A DNA stretch of 64,000 nucleotides from Anaerobiospirillum sp. NML120448. Lineage in GTDB: Bacteria; Pseudomonadota; Gammaproteobacteria; Enterobacterales; Succinivibrionaceae. The stretch is taken from assembly GCF_023050945.1 (NCBI RefSeq), contig NZ_JALKIM010000001.1, positions 82,044 through 146,043 on the forward strand, in the 5' to 3' direction. The position numbers were made by a program, and so were the translations under genes. The notes under the pieces are model-generated. The model ran no database searches. It saw only the letters and a list, made by a program, of their open reading frames with translations, and was not told where the DNA came from. Shown here in pieces: positions 17,021 through 27,162 of this stretch (its first letter is position 1; every line of letters starts with the position of its first letter).

Positions 17021-18949
17021 TTATTCTTGGTTTAATGTTTGATTGCTATCGCCATTAAGAGTTGCGCTTTCTACCAAATCTTTGCTCTTGCTAGTTTTTT
17101 TAGTACTAGTCTTTTTGGCTGTAGCTTTGCGACCTTTCTTTTCCTCATCCTTTTCTTTATAGGCTAGCTGGTGGCTAGTCTTTAAAGGCAAAGACTTAAG
17201 GCGCTCTCGTGCCCCTTTACCAGAGGCTCTCTTGGTAGCACTAGCTTTAGTTCTACTAGAGGCGACACTCTTTTTAGCTTTATTTGTCCCGCTTTCATGG
17301 TGCTCTAAAGCCAACACTGGCTCATTGTCATTAAAGCCATCATTTAACAAGATCCCTTTAACCTTGTTCATAGCGTTATTTTCAAGCTGTCTAACACGCT
17401 CAATAGAAACGCCCAACTCTTTTGAGAGCTCTTGTAAAGTGGCCTTATGCTCATCTAACCAACGACGTTTAATAATATGATTAGAGCGACTATCTAAAGT
17501 AGATAAAGCTTCATGTAGCTTTTTAATCTCCCAGGCAGAATAGTTGCTGTTTTCATAATTAAGCGCAAAATTAGAATTTTCATCTTCCAAATAAGAAGAA
17601 GGAGAAACAGTAACAGCTACTGATTTATCTGAGCTATCGTCCTCACCCAAATCAAATCCTACATCAGAACCTGCTAAACGGGCCTCCATTTCGGTAACAT
17701 CACTAACAGAAACACCTAAATCATTAGCCAGTTCTGATCTCTCACTTTCAGACATCCAACCTAGACGCTTTTTACTCTTACGTAAGTTAAAAAATAACTT
17801 TCTTTGCGCCTTAGTAGTAGCTACTTTTACCATACGCCAATTACGAATGACGTAGTCGAACATCTCAGCTTTAATCCAACTAGAGGCAAATGCTGCTAAA
17901 CCATGGCCCACGTCAGGATCATAGTTTTTAACAGCCTTCATTAAGCCTATGTTGCCCTCTTGAATCAAATCAGCCAAAGGCAGGCCATAGCCTGTAAACT
18001 TACGGGCTACACTAACTACAAAACGCAAATGAGAGGTAACTAGCTGACGGGCAGCATCCACATCACCAAACTCACGTAATCTTTTGGCTAAATCACGCTC
18101 TTGCTCTTCTGTGAGCATAGGAACCATATTGGCAGCCCTAATAAAGGCACCAATATTACCTGCCGAACGAGCTATAGCACGGGAGCTTGAAGGCGAGCCA
18201 GCCCCATGCTCTACCTGAGGGCCTGAAAAGTCTAAATTATCCTCTAAATTATCTTGCTCATCTTCTGCAACAAAGTGCATACCCTGTAAAGAGCTATCTT
18301 CATCATCAAGATTATCTGAAAAATAGTCATCCTCTATTTCATCTTGCTCTTGAGACTCACTATTACGCCTTTGTTCATTGATGTCTTTAACTTGCTTTAA
18401 AACATCTAAGCCTTTAGCCAGATTTTCTACATCTACCCCATCAAATAATTGCTTAATATGTTGATGGGCTAAATCTCTTTGCTGCCTCTCCTCAGCACTT
18501 AAATCACTATCATTAGAGGCCTGTACAGAATGTGAAGCTTGAGGAACCTTAGCTACAGGTACTAAAGAGGTACCTTTAGCAAGCGGCTGTTGCTTTGCAA
18601 CATCAGCTTGGTGAGCATAGTGTTGTTTAAGCTCAGGCGAGTAAGAAGCAGTACCAAATTGCTCGGTAAAGCTTTCATTAAGACGATCCTTAATTCTTTC
18701 TGCTTCATCCAACTCAATAGAGCGACCATAATTATCTAACTCTATTGCTTTGTGAGGTTTAGCCTCATGAGAGCTTTCAAAAATATTAGGATTGATATCA
18801 TTGGCATTGCTATCTTCAAGAATGTCAGCATCGACCACATGGGCATCAATAACTTTAGTAGGCACTTTGCTGTGAATACTATGCTCTTCATTTACCTTAA
18901 TGGCTTGAGCTTGTTGATCTTGAAAATTGCTAAGTTTTGAATCGTCCAT
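17021..18949 (-). CDS. rpoH: RpoH-type heat-shock sigma factor with very long N- and C-terminal extensions
   Basis: 642 residues versus about 284 in E. coli. The sigma-32 core is at about 263-540: NIGAFIRAANMVPML, DLIQEGNIGLMKAV (region 2.2), the RpoH-specific box KAQRKLFFNLRKSKKRLGW (about 380-398), and the region 4.2 helix-turn-helix LQELSKELGVSIERVRQLEN. Before it lie about 262 mostly acidic, low-complexity residues with no recognisable domain; after it come about 100 Lys/Ser/Thr-rich residues. The frame is uninterrupted and no internal start has a good ribosome site, so I keep ATG 18949, although its own site is weak. Sigma-32 directs chaperone and protease genes. Usual neighbours ftsEX are absent. 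Confidence 0.93.
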   Translation of the reverse strand: MDDSKLSNFQDQQAQAIKVNEEHSIHSKVPTKVIDAHVVDADILEDSNANDINPNIFESSHEAKPHKAIELDNYGRSIELDEAERIKDRLNESFTEQFGTASYSPELKQHYAHQADVAKQQPLAKGTSLVPVAKVPQASHSVQASNDSDLSAEERQQRDLAHQHIKQLFDGVDVENLAKGLDVLKQVKDINEQRRNSESQEQDEIEDDYFSDNLDDEDSSLQGMHFVAEDEQDNLEDNLDFSGPQVEHGAGSPSSSRAIARSAGNIGAFIRAANMVPMLTEEQERDLAKRLREFGDVDAARQLVTSHLRFVVSVARKFTGYGLPLADLIQEGNIGLMKAVKNYDPDVGHGLAAFASSWIKAEMFDYVIRNWRMVKVATTKAQRKLFFNLRKSKKRLGWMSESERSELANDLGVSVSDVTEMEARLAGSDVGFDLGEDDSSDKSVAVTVSPSSYLEDENSNFALNYENSNYSAWEIKKLHEALSTLDSRSNHIIKRRWLDEHKATLQELSKELGVSIERVRQLENNAMNKVKGILLNDGFNDNEPVLALEHHESGTNKAKKSVASSRTKASATKRASGKGARERLKSLPLKTSHQLAYKEKDEEKKGRKATAKKTSTKKTSKSKDLVESATLNGDSNQTLNQE

Positions 18950-19138
18950 GATTACTTATTGCCAGAGCAAAACCCTAGCCTATATGAGAGTTTAAAGAGG
19001 AATGAAGTGTGGTTTGATGTTTGCAATGAAGCAAAAAAAATAAAAAGCTACCTACCTTACTAAGGCAGATAGCATTTAATAAAACCACAGGTGTCATTAA
19101 ATCAATAAATATAATAACACATCATAATAAGGTGAGAA

Positions 19139-20947
19139 TTAGAGAGTGAGCAAGTGATCGGCCAAGGCAATTCCTGCTTGCTTATGGGTAATAATAATTA
19201 CACCTTTACGCATCTTTTGAATACGCTCAATAATACGCAACTCTTGAGCCTCATCAAGACCTTCACCAGGCTCATCTAAAACTAAGAACTTGCCATTATC
19301 ACCCTTATCTCCCACAGCACCAACCGCTACTAAAGCACGTGCTAAACATAAGCGTCTAGCCTGTCCGCCAGAAATAGTAAGACCAGTACTGCCTAGCCAT
19401 TCATCAAGGCCATTAGGTAGCTCATCAATAAGATCGGTAAGCTCCACTATAGAAAGAGCTTGTAGCACTTCCTCTTTGGTAACCTTAGGTTGAATTTGTT
19501 TAAAGGTCTCTAAGATTGAGCCTGAGAATAAAGAAATATCCTGCAATGCTACAGCAAAGGTCGATCTAATTTGCTTTGCTGAAAGCGAAGAATAGGCATG
19601 ACCATTTAAATACAACTCACCTTGCTTAGGATAAAGCAAAGAGGTTAATAGTAAAACTAAAGTACTCTTACCATGGCCTGATGGAGCCTTGATAACATAG
19701 TTTTGATCACTACTAAAAGTACAAGAGAAATTATCTAAAACCTCTAGGGTTTGGCCATCATTAAGCTCATAACTAAAGTAAACATCTTTGATGTCAATTT
19801 TATTGACCACACTATTAGCCGCTGTGTTTTGTACAGCTTGCTCTTGGTGTGAGTTGTTAGTAAGAGAGCTAAAACGAGATAATACGCCACCAGAGGCTGC
19901 CATAGAGGCACTAGAGCTAGAGCGAGCAAAGTGCTCTTCTTTTTTAACTAAGGCCTCAGAGTTAGGATTTAAATCAGCATTGTCCTTAGTAATATGCAGC
20001 AATGAACTTACTCTATTAGCTGAGTGAATTACATAAGGTAAATTCAAGAAAGCAGCACTTAATGGGGTTAACACCTCATAACTGACCATAGCCACTACAG
20101 AGAGCATCATCATTTGAGGAGATGAAATCTCACCTGCTACTACTAAAGGCACGCATTGAATTAACAATAAGAATAAAGTTAACTCAGAAAAAGTCATTAA
20201 AAAGACTTGCGAGAGCTGATCATAGTAAATAATCTTAGCTCTGGCTTTAGCAAGAGTTTGAGCAGTCTGTAAAAAGCGTTGCGCACGCTCATAATGCTTG
20301 CCAAGAAGTACTAAATCAAAAAAGCCATGAATAAAGTCAGACATATCATCATTAAGATGAATAGCTAAAGAGCTTTGTTGTTCTGAGTATAAGCGGGCAA
20401 ATCTGGTTAATACATAAGGCAAGATCACGCCAGAAACTACCATTAAACTTAAGGCAGTAAAGGCCATTAAAGGTGAAAAAGCTAATAACACGCCACCTAA
20501 TACTAGGCCTAATAAAAAGGCACAGGCAAAAGGTACAAACTGACGAACATAGATCATCTCTAAACGTTCTAAATCAGATTGCATACGACGCTGTAAGTCA
20601 GAGCTTTTAAGCTTTAAGGCATCTTCAATCTTTAAATCTAAAGCTCGTTCAAATAAGAACACACGCAAATAAGCAATTAGTCTAAAAGTAGCATCATGGG
20701 TGTAATAACGTTCACCATAACGCAGTAAGGTTCTTGAGAGCGCTAAAAGTCTAATTAAAGCAGATGGGATAAAGATATTAAGAGCAATATCAAGCACACC
20801 ATGAACAGCCATGGCGGTTAAAAACCAGGTAGCTGTACCCATAAGAGCAATGGATGAGAATGTCGCAATAAAGGACATAAACACACCAAATAAAGCTCCA
20901 TAAAGCTCTTTTCTTACTAGTCCTAAAAAGTGCCAATATTGTCCCAT
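19139..20947 (-). CDS. cydC: CydC, subunit of the heterodimeric ABC exporter needed for cytochrome bd
   Basis: 602 residues. An N-terminal six-helix exporter domain (about 15-310) and C-terminal ATPase with Walker A APSGHGKST, signature ISGGQARRLCLARAL, Walker B FLVLDEPGEGLD and H-loop ITHK. About 70 low-complexity residues (roughly 325-395: Ser/Ala/Asn-rich) sit between the two domains. CydDC exports glutathione or cysteine and is required for cytochrome bd assembly. Its ATG overlaps the cydD stop (TAATG). Confidence 0.93.
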   Translation of the reverse strand: MGQYWHFLGLVRKELYGALFGVFMSFIATFSSIALMGTATWFLTAMAVHGVLDIALNIFIPSALIRLLALSRTLLRYGERYYTHDATFRLIAYLRVFLFERALDLKIEDALKLKSSDLQRRMQSDLERLEMIYVRQFVPFACAFLLGLVLGGVLLAFSPLMAFTALSLMVVSGVILPYVLTRFARLYSEQQSSLAIHLNDDMSDFIHGFFDLVLLGKHYERAQRFLQTAQTLAKARAKIIYYDQLSQVFLMTFSELTLFLLLIQCVPLVVAGEISSPQMMMLSVVAMVSYEVLTPLSAAFLNLPYVIHSANRVSSLLHITKDNADLNPNSEALVKKEEHFARSSSSASMAASGGVLSRFSSLTNNSHQEQAVQNTAANSVVNKIDIKDVYFSYELNDGQTLEVLDNFSCTFSSDQNYVIKAPSGHGKSTLVLLLTSLLYPKQGELYLNGHAYSSLSAKQIRSTFAVALQDISLFSGSILETFKQIQPKVTKEEVLQALSIVELTDLIDELPNGLDEWLGSTGLTISGGQARRLCLARALVAVGAVGDKGDNGKFLVLDEPGEGLDEAQELRIIERIQKMRKGVIIITHKQAGIALADHLLTL

Positions 20948-22737
20948 TATTGAGCTCCCTTAGAATCACTAGCCGCTACATTAGCTTGATCATTGAGCTT
21001 TTTCTTAGGATTAACCTCAATTACATAAGTAGCATAATCAATGAGCTCCTTACGATGAGCAACAATAATTACTGTTTTATCCTTACCCAAAGTTTTTAAA
21101 GCCTCTAAGAAACGATTTTCACTGTCTCTATCTAAAGAAGCTGTTGGCTCATCTAATAATAAAATAGCACTATCATGTAACATGGCACGTGCCAGAGCAA
21201 TTAAACGAGTCTCACCGCCTGAAATACCGCGATTTTGATCTCCTACGTGATGATCAAGACCGTCTGCAAAGCGGGTAATGAGTTCACTAGCTCCTACCAT
21301 ATCTAAAGCCTTGAGTAGCTGTTCATCACTAGCCTCAGGCGCACCTAGTTTTAAGTTATCACGTAAGGTGCCATAGAAAAGATTTGGTAATTGAGGAATG
21401 TATGAAACCTTGGACATAAGGTTGATTAAATCATTACGTGAACACTCATGACCATTAATAATAATCTGACCAGTGCTAACATTAGTAAAGCCAGCAATAG
21501 ACTGCAAAATAGTACTTTTACCAGCACCTGATGGGCCTACTAAAGCACTAACGTGTCCAGGCTCAAACTTACATGAAAAATCAGATAAACCTACACGTCC
21601 ATTAGGATAGGTGGCACTAACATTGGCAAACTCAATGGCAAAAGGAGCCTGCATCCAACTATCATCTAAGGTGCTATCTAAAGTAGTAACGTTGCTATCC
21701 CCTTCTTTTTGATGCTTGAGGCCATCAATATGCTTAATCTCAGGGAAAATATCTTTCTCTGAGAGCAATTCCATCAGACCACTCATAGCACCTAAAGCTC
21801 TCATACGAGAGTGATAGGTAAAGCCTAATTGACGTAAAGGTAAGAAAAACTCTGGTGCTAATAACAAGACAAAAAGAGCTTTAGTGTAATCAAAACCATG
21901 CTCATATACGGCAAAGCCTAAAGTAATAGCACAAAGAGCAATACCACAAGTAGCAAAGAACTCTAAGACTAAAGCAGATAAGAAAGCAATTCTTAATACC
22001 TGCATAGTCTCAACACGCCAACGCTTTGTTAAACGGGCGATCTTTTCAATTTCACTACTTTCGATATTGAATAATTTAATTAAAGACAGCTTATCTAAGG
22101 CCTCTTGGAAACGAACCGCAAGACGGGTAATTTGTTTCCACTGACGCTGATTTAAGCGCTCAGCACCCTTTCCAATAATAATCATAAAGAAAGGAATTAA
22201 AGGAGCCATAGCAATCAAAATGCCTGCTGACCATGGTGACATTAAAGCAACAGCAATCACACAGATCACTGGAATTACCATGGCATAACGCAAGGTCACT
22301 AAGAAAGAGCTGAAATAAGGCATGATGTCATCTAAAGCATCTACGAATAAGGTGCTTAATGATGACTTGACTGCAAAAGATAATGGACCAACACGTAAGA
22401 GCTTATTGACCAACTCTTCACGGACAGCACCTTCTACAGTGTAAGAAATCTTAGCAATAACCTTAGCTATGATAAGACGCATTACAAAGCGTCCAGCTAT
22501 AGGAATAAGCGCATAAGGCGCTAAGTGTAGGTAGGCAGTGTTCTGCTCCAGCGCAAAAGGAGCAAACACATAACAAATGACTGCGTAAAAGGCACACAAA
22601 AAAATTGCATCCACTAAGGTTAGTAACATCAGCAGATGCAATAAGCCTTTGGCTTTGCGACCCCAGCTCTTAAGCTGAGCTGAGGAGGCTTTTAATTGAA
22701 CTGAAGTAGCGATTTTAGAACCAATCCCAAAGATCAA
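20947..22737 (-). CDS. cydD: CydD, subunit of the heterodimeric ABC exporter needed for cytochrome bd
   Basis: 596 residues. Six-helix membrane domain, then an ATPase domain with Walker A GPSGAGKST, signature ISGGETRLIALARAM, Walker B ILLLDEPTASLD and H-loop VAHR. The start is TTG 22737 inside the end of cydX, in a different frame, with 23 bases of overlap; no better in-frame ATG exists before the first helix, so coupled translation from cydX is likely. Partner of CydC. The order cydABX-cydDC puts oxidase and its assembly exporter in one cluster, unlike E. coli where they are apart. Confidence 0.93.
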   Translation of the reverse strand: MIFGIGSKIATSVQLKASSAQLKSWGRKAKGLLHLLMLLTLVDAIFLCAFYAVICYVFAPFALEQNTAYLHLAPYALIPIAGRFVMRLIIAKVIAKISYTVEGAVREELVNKLLRVGPLSFAVKSSLSTLFVDALDDIMPYFSSFLVTLRYAMVIPVICVIAVALMSPWSAGILIAMAPLIPFFMIIIGKGAERLNQRQWKQITRLAVRFQEALDKLSLIKLFNIESSEIEKIARLTKRWRVETMQVLRIAFLSALVLEFFATCGIALCAITLGFAVYEHGFDYTKALFVLLLAPEFFLPLRQLGFTYHSRMRALGAMSGLMELLSEKDIFPEIKHIDGLKHQKEGDSNVTTLDSTLDDSWMQAPFAIEFANVSATYPNGRVGLSDFSCKFEPGHVSALVGPSGAGKSTILQSIAGFTNVSTGQIIINGHECSRNDLINLMSKVSYIPQLPNLFYGTLRDNLKLGAPEASDEQLLKALDMVGASELITRFADGLDHHVGDQNRGISGGETRLIALARAMLHDSAILLLDEPTASLDRDSENRFLEALKTLGKDKTVIIVAHRKELIDYATYVIEVNPKKKLNDQANVAASDSKGAQ

Positions 22738-22807
22738 ATAAATAGCATACAGCTAAGATTAAGCCGCATACGCCTAATAATCCTAAAATCCAAGCAAGAT
22801 AAATCAT
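22715..22807 (-). CDS. cydX: CydX, small subunit of cytochrome bd oxidase
   Basis: 30 residues, a single membrane helix starting MIYLAWILGLLGVCGLI, closely resembling E. coli CydX (MWYFAWILGTLLA). AAAGGAG lies six bases before ATG 22807, a strong ribosome site. CydX packs against CydA and stabilises the haem groups. It starts 123 bp after cydB, behind a hairpin, and overlaps cydD by 23 bases. Confidence 0.9.
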   Translation of the reverse strand: MIYLAWILGLLGVCGLILAVCYLFDLWDWF

Positions 22808-22841
22808 CTTTACTCCTTTAACCTTGTCCCCTGACTTACTC

Positions 22842-22870
22842 TAAAACAGGCCTAGGCTGAACCTAGGCCT
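22842..22870 (-). terminator. Hairpin (attenuating terminator) between cydB and cydX-cydDC
   Basis: On the minus strand, stem AGGCCTAGG / CCTAGGCCT with a five-base loop and then GTTTTAG. The short T-run suggests partial termination, giving more cydAB than cydXDC transcript. Confidence 0.6.
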
Positions 22871-22930
22871 AGCTTTAAAGCGGTATGACTACCTAAAGTC
22901 ATGGGTAAAGGGGTAATGCTTTTGGTCTAA

Positions 22931-24073
22931 TTAGTAGTGACCAGTGTTGCCGTCTTCTTCTGATACACGGTTCCACATTCTCTTGTATGCCCAAACGGTA
23001 TAGGAAAGAGAAATTGGCACAAACACGATTACAGCATATAACATGACTTGTAAGGTGAAGTGTGAAGAAGAAGCGTCCCAAATGGTCAAAGAAGAAGCTG
23101 GATCGTAGCTAGATGGCATGACGAATGGGAACATGGCAATAGCTGCGGTACCAATCACTAAGGCAATGGCTAGAGAGTTATAGATAATGCCTTTAATAGC
23201 ATCACCCTTACCACCAGCGATACCAGCCTTAAGGATGCAGAACATGGCAGCAATTGGAACTAACCATAAAATCCATACGGACTTGTAGTTCTCAAATAAA
23301 CCGTGCTCTACAACTTCTACAGTCTTGCCAGTAATTGAATGGAAAGAACCCTCTGGGGCTAAGGAAACTAAGCGATAGCCGTCGAAAGTGTAAGCCCATA
23401 AACCAGCAAGTGCATAAAGAACTAAGGTTAATAAAGCAAGCTTTAAGGTTAAACCACGTACACGGTTAGAAATATCATCTACAGTGCGTAATTGAATCCA
23501 TAAGCAGCCCTGGGTTAAAAGCATAGCAACACTTACTAAACCACAGAGTAAGGAGAATGGATCTAATAGTGGAATTAAAGCAGTTAAGAATACGCCATCA
23601 TAGTGCCAGCGAACATTCTCATCGGCCCAGAAAGGTAAACCCTGTAAGAGGTTACCGAATGCTACGCCGAAAATTAACATAGGAACTAAAGAACCTACAG
23701 TTAAAGCAATGTCCCAACGCTTGAGCCAAGTCTCGTCGTTGCTGTGATTGCGATAGTCAAATGCTAATGGACGTAACCAAATAGCAAATAAGACTAAGAG
23801 CATACCCCAGTAAAGACCAGAGAATGAAGCAGCATAAACCTCAGGCCAAGCAGCGAAAATAGCACCACCAGCAGTAATTAACCATACTTGGTTACCATCC
23901 CAGTGAGGGGAAATGGTGCTGATAATGGCACCACGCTCTTTTGAGTTTTTAGCAACTTTAAAGAGCAAGGCAGAAACGGCCATATCCATGCCGTTAGTAA
24001 GCGCAAAGCCAATTAATAGCACGCCTACTAAAATCCACCACATTACTTGTAGGGTATCATAATCAAACAGCAT
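22931..24073 (-). CDS. cydB: CydB, subunit II of cytochrome bd quinol oxidase
   Basis: 380 residues, matching the E. coli length, with eight or nine membrane helices. Near the N-terminus [21 protein letters not shown] and then [23 protein letters not shown] are highly conserved in CydB. The start overlaps the cydA end by 11 bases. With CydA and CydX it makes the high-affinity, cyanide-tolerant oxidase used at low oxygen. Confidence 0.96.
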   Translation of the reverse strand: MLFDYDTLQVMWWILVGVLLIGFALTNGMDMAVSALLFKVAKNSKERGAIISTISPHWDGNQVWLITAGGAIFAAWPEVYAASFSGLYWGMLLVLFAIWLRPLAFDYRNHSNDETWLKRWDIALTVGSLVPMLIFGVAFGNLLQGLPFWADENVRWHYDGVFLTALIPLLDPFSLLCGLVSVAMLLTQGCLWIQLRTVDDISNRVRGLTLKLALLTLVLYALAGLWAYTFDGYRLVSLAPEGSFHSITGKTVEVVEHGLFENYKSVWILWLVPIAAMFCILKAGIAGGKGDAIKGIIYNSLAIALVIGTAAIAMFPFVMPSSYDPASSLTIWDASSSHFTLQVMLYAVIVFVPISLSYTVWAYKRMWNRVSEEDGNTGHY

Positions 24074-25853
24074 TTAAGGCACCTCCCTTAGCAGAGTCGT
24101 CCTTACCCTGAGCCTCAGTCTTCTCTTTGTCATCAGCTTGAGCAGAGACGGCTTGAGCCTCGGCAGCTGGGGCAGCTTCGCTTTCTTGAGCAGGTGCAGC
24201 TTCGCTAGCAGCCTGAACAGATGCATCAGCTACAGCAACAGCCTCCTGAGTCTCTTGAGTCTCCTTGGCATCGCAGCCTTGAGGACCTTGAGGTGGAAGT
24301 GGTGGATAACCCTTACCATCCTCTTCTGGCTCAGTGATTTCTGGGCCCTTCTTGATAGCCTTAACCATCAACTTCATCTCAATAATGAGTAATACGGTGT
24401 AAATACCGATGAAGCAGAGTAAGGAAATGCCCACATCAACAGGAGATAGGCTGGAAGTTGCTAAGTAGGTTGGTAATACGTCTTGAATAGCCCATGGCTG
24501 ACGACCAAACTCGGCTAAGATCCAACCAGCTTCACAGCAAATGAAAGGTAGAGGAATAGATAATACTAATACCTTTAATACCTTTGGACGTGCTTGTAAG
24601 TCATTCTTGTAAATTAAGAAGTAACCAGCAGCAACGCATAATAAGCCTAATACTGAAACAATGCCTAACATTACTCTAAATGCAAAGTAATTTAGGGTAA
24701 CAGAAGGAACACTGTTACGAGCAGCAGTCTTAATTTCTTGCTCAGTAGGATTTAATGGATCAGCAGCGTGCTCAACTAAGAGTAAGCCGTAACCTAAATC
24801 CTTCTGGTGAGCCTTGAAAAGCTCCATATTCTCATCGGTAACGTCGCCTTTACGCATAGCGGTCAAGGTACGATTTGCAATTAAGCCGCTACGTACACGT
24901 TGCTCATTCTCAGCAACAATGTCACGCAAGCCCTTAACTGGAGTATCGATGGAGTGAGTTGCAATTAAACCTAATAAAGCAGGAATCTTAATGGAAACAT
25001 AGTTATCCATCTCATCCTCATTAGGAATAGCAAATAATGACCAAGCTGCTGGAGGCTCTTGAGTGTGGAACTCAGCTTCCATTGCAGCAAGCTTAGCTGG
25101 CTGGTGCTTAGTAACTAATAAAGCACTGATGTCACCAGACAAGCCTGAGCCACCCATTGCACAAAGAGCGAATAAAAGACCAATGGTCATTGAGCGCTTG
25201 GCAAATTGGAATGACTTTCTCTGGAGCATTAAGTATGCACTTACACCAACTACAAAGATACCTGCAGTGGTATAACCAGCAGTTACGGTATGGAGGAACT
25301 TAGCCTGAGCAACTTCTGAGAAGATTAAGCCCCAGAAGTCAGTCATTTCCATACGCATACGCTCTGGAGAGAACTGGCTGAACTCTGGGTACTGCATCCA
25401 ACCATTGGCAATTAAAATCCACATGGCGGACAAGTTTGAACCCAAAGCGGTTAAGAAGGTAATAAGAAGGTGAGTCTTCTTGCTGAAACGATTCCAACCA
25501 GTGAACATCAAGCCGATGAAGGTGGACTCTAAGAAGAATGCCATTAAGCCTTCTAAGGCTAATGGAGCACCAAAAATATCACCAACGTAGTGAGAGTAAT
25601 TAGACCAGTTAGTACCGAACTCAAACTCAAGAGTAATACCAGTAGCTACACCGATCGCAAAGTTAATACCGAAAAGCTTACCCCAGAACTTTGCCATGTC
25701 ACGGTAGATGACACGTCCTGTGGCCACATAGACTAACTCCATAATGAAGACTAGCCATGAGATACCAAGAGTAAGCGGAACGAAGAGAAAGTGGTATAAA
25801 GACGTGGCTGCAAATTGCCAACGTGATAATTCCACCATTAGTTCGTTTACCAT
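24063..25853 (-). CDS. cydA: CydA, subunit I of cytochrome bd quinol oxidase, with an Ala/Glu-rich tail
   Basis: 596 residues versus 522 in E. coli. Haem ligands are visible: His21 ([13 protein letters not shown]), the His in [10 protein letters not shown], and Met in FAFRVMLG. The long Q-loop form ([21 protein letters not shown] to the repeated quinol-binding region) marks an L-type oxidase. After [13 protein letters not shown] and the last helix, about 100 residues of Pro, then Ala/Glu/Gln-rich low complexity form a cytoplasmic tail absent from E. coli. AGGGG lies six bases before ATG 25853. It is first in the cydABX-cydDC cluster. Confidence 0.96.
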   Translation of the reverse strand: MVNELMVELSRWQFAATSLYHFLFVPLTLGISWLVFIMELVYVATGRVIYRDMAKFWGKLFGINFAIGVATGITLEFEFGTNWSNYSHYVGDIFGAPLALEGLMAFFLESTFIGLMFTGWNRFSKKTHLLITFLTALGSNLSAMWILIANGWMQYPEFSQFSPERMRMEMTDFWGLIFSEVAQAKFLHTVTAGYTTAGIFVVGVSAYLMLQRKSFQFAKRSMTIGLLFALCAMGGSGLSGDISALLVTKHQPAKLAAMEAEFHTQEPPAAWSLFAIPNEDEMDNYVSIKIPALLGLIATHSIDTPVKGLRDIVAENEQRVRSGLIANRTLTAMRKGDVTDENMELFKAHQKDLGYGLLLVEHAADPLNPTEQEIKTAARNSVPSVTLNYFAFRVMLGIVSVLGLLCVAAGYFLIYKNDLQARPKVLKVLVLSIPLPFICCEAGWILAEFGRQPWAIQDVLPTYLATSSLSPVDVGISLLCFIGIYTVLLIIEMKLMVKAIKKGPEITEPEEDGKGYPPLPPQGPQGCDAKETQETQEAVAVADASVQAASEAAPAQESEAAPAAEAQAVSAQADDKEKTEAQGKDDSAKGGALNAV

Positions 25854-25981
25854 GGAAGACCCCTATGAAAGTACCCACGAGAATACTGACAACCTACTGT
25901 TTGTTCTCACATGAAAAAAAACAATAAGCACAATTGTATAAATAGTACCCCGATGCACCTCGCTTGTTAAGTTGAGGCCGC

Positions 25982-26023
25982 ATTATATGCTATTCAGGTC
26001 ACTATCTTTGTGATTATCATCGA
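25982..26023 (-). promoter_or_regulatory. cydA promoter with an FNR-like site at -41.5
   Basis: On the minus strand a perfect -10 TATAAT lies at 25982-25987 with no good -35 box. TCGAT-GATA-ATCAC at 26010-26023 matches the FNR consensus TTGAT-N4-ATCAA at eight of ten positions. Its centre, 26016.5, falls exactly 41.5 bases before the predicted start (about 25975), the standard position for class II FNR activation. The leader to the cydA start would be about 120 bases. The factor itself is not in this window. Confidence 0.6.
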
Positions 26024-26569
26024 ACAATGAGAACTTCAGCATATCTATATGAACTTTCCCTCAAAAATAGCAAAACCCTTTAAACATGCCGATTTAAAGC
26101 CATTTTTGAGGTATTTTTCTCTTTAAAGAACGGCAATTATCGCAAAAAAATATCACTTCATTTTGTAATTCTTTTCCAAAAATTCCCAAAATATTTTCAT
26201 AACTTGTTACAAAGCTAAATACTTACTAGCTTTATATTTATTAATTAAATTAATAAACTAACTTTATATAAGTTACAAAAAGTACTTTTTTATAGTTTTA
26301 ACCATAAAAGCAAAATTTTGCTCCAAAATCAGACATTCCATAACTATCTATATAGCTATCTACAAAGATAGCTGCAATCACAGAACTTATCTTTAAGAAA
26401 AGTGGCCTATGTCAGATTAGCAAAGTTAAAATATGGCACAAGCTTTAAGTTACTAGTAGAATTGTCGATCTGACATTTTTATGCATCAAGATAGACTTCT
26501 TAAAGGACATAGTCTTTTAACATGTCTTATTAATCAGCCCTATTACAGAATATTGTTGCGGTTAGGACA
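26024..26569. other. Non-coding region between cydA and exbB
   Basis: Very AT-rich, no genes. AGCTATCT/AGATAGCT at 26354-26373 form a hairpin. A perfect nine-base inverted repeat, ATGTCAGAT (26409-26417) and ATCTGACAT (26468-26476), straddles the probable exbB promoter area and could be an operator or a large stem. I see no convincing Fur box. Confidence 0.4.
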
Positions 26570-27121
26570 ATGATCAATTTCTTCTATCAAGTCGGCTACA
26601 GTGGATTAGCCATTTTATTTTTAGGCATGATAGGCCTATTTATGGCTATTAGAGGCACTGTGTTAGTGATCTTAGTAAAAAGACAAAGCCGTTCAGAACA
26701 AAGCATTACTCAAGACATTATCAATACAGTAAAGAGTAATGAGCAAAAGGTAGAGCAAAATGCTCCAGGTTCTGATACCTGCCCTAGCCGTGAGTTAATC
26801 ATTAATACTCTTATGCAAGTACAACTTAAGGGTATTTACTCTTCAATGTACTTTTTAAAATTGTGTGCCGCTGTCGGTCCGCTGTTAGGATTATTAGGTA
26901 CTGTTTTAGGTATGGTAGATGTGTTCTCAACCTTATCTGAGCGCTCTATGCCTGATCCAAGTATGCTCGCAGGTGGCATTTGGGAGGCTTTATTAACCAC
27001 CGTTATGGGCCTTACTTTAGCCATTCCAGCCTTGATTGTTCACTACTACTTATTAATGAGCTTAAGAGGTCTGCGCAATCAAATTAACTTGGCTATTAGT
27101 AACATTCATATCCCAAAATAA
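26570..27121 (+). CDS. exbB: ExbB/MotA/TolQ-type proton channel subunit
   Basis: 183 residues, three membrane segments (about 12-32, 95-118, 132-160). LKLCAAVGPLLGLLGTVLGMVDVF and GGIWEALLTTVMGLTLAIPAL are the conserved helices of the family. With ExbD it forms the proton-driven motor that energises TonB. At 183 residues it belongs to the short ExbB2-like group without a periplasmic extension. It precedes exbD and tonB, which supports ExbB over TolQ. exbD follows after 41 bp. Confidence 0.92.
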   Translation: MINFFYQVGYSGLAILFLGMIGLFMAIRGTVLVILVKRQSRSEQSITQDIINTVKSNEQKVEQNAPGSDTCPSRELIINTLMQVQLKGIYSSMYFLKLCAAVGPLLGLLGTVLGMVDVFSTLSERSMPDPSMLAGGIWEALLTTVMGLTLAIPALIVHYYLLMSLRGLRNQINLAISNIHIPK

Positions 27122-27162
27122 TTGAGCCCCCATATTGTAGTTTTGCTTGGTAGGAGTAATCC

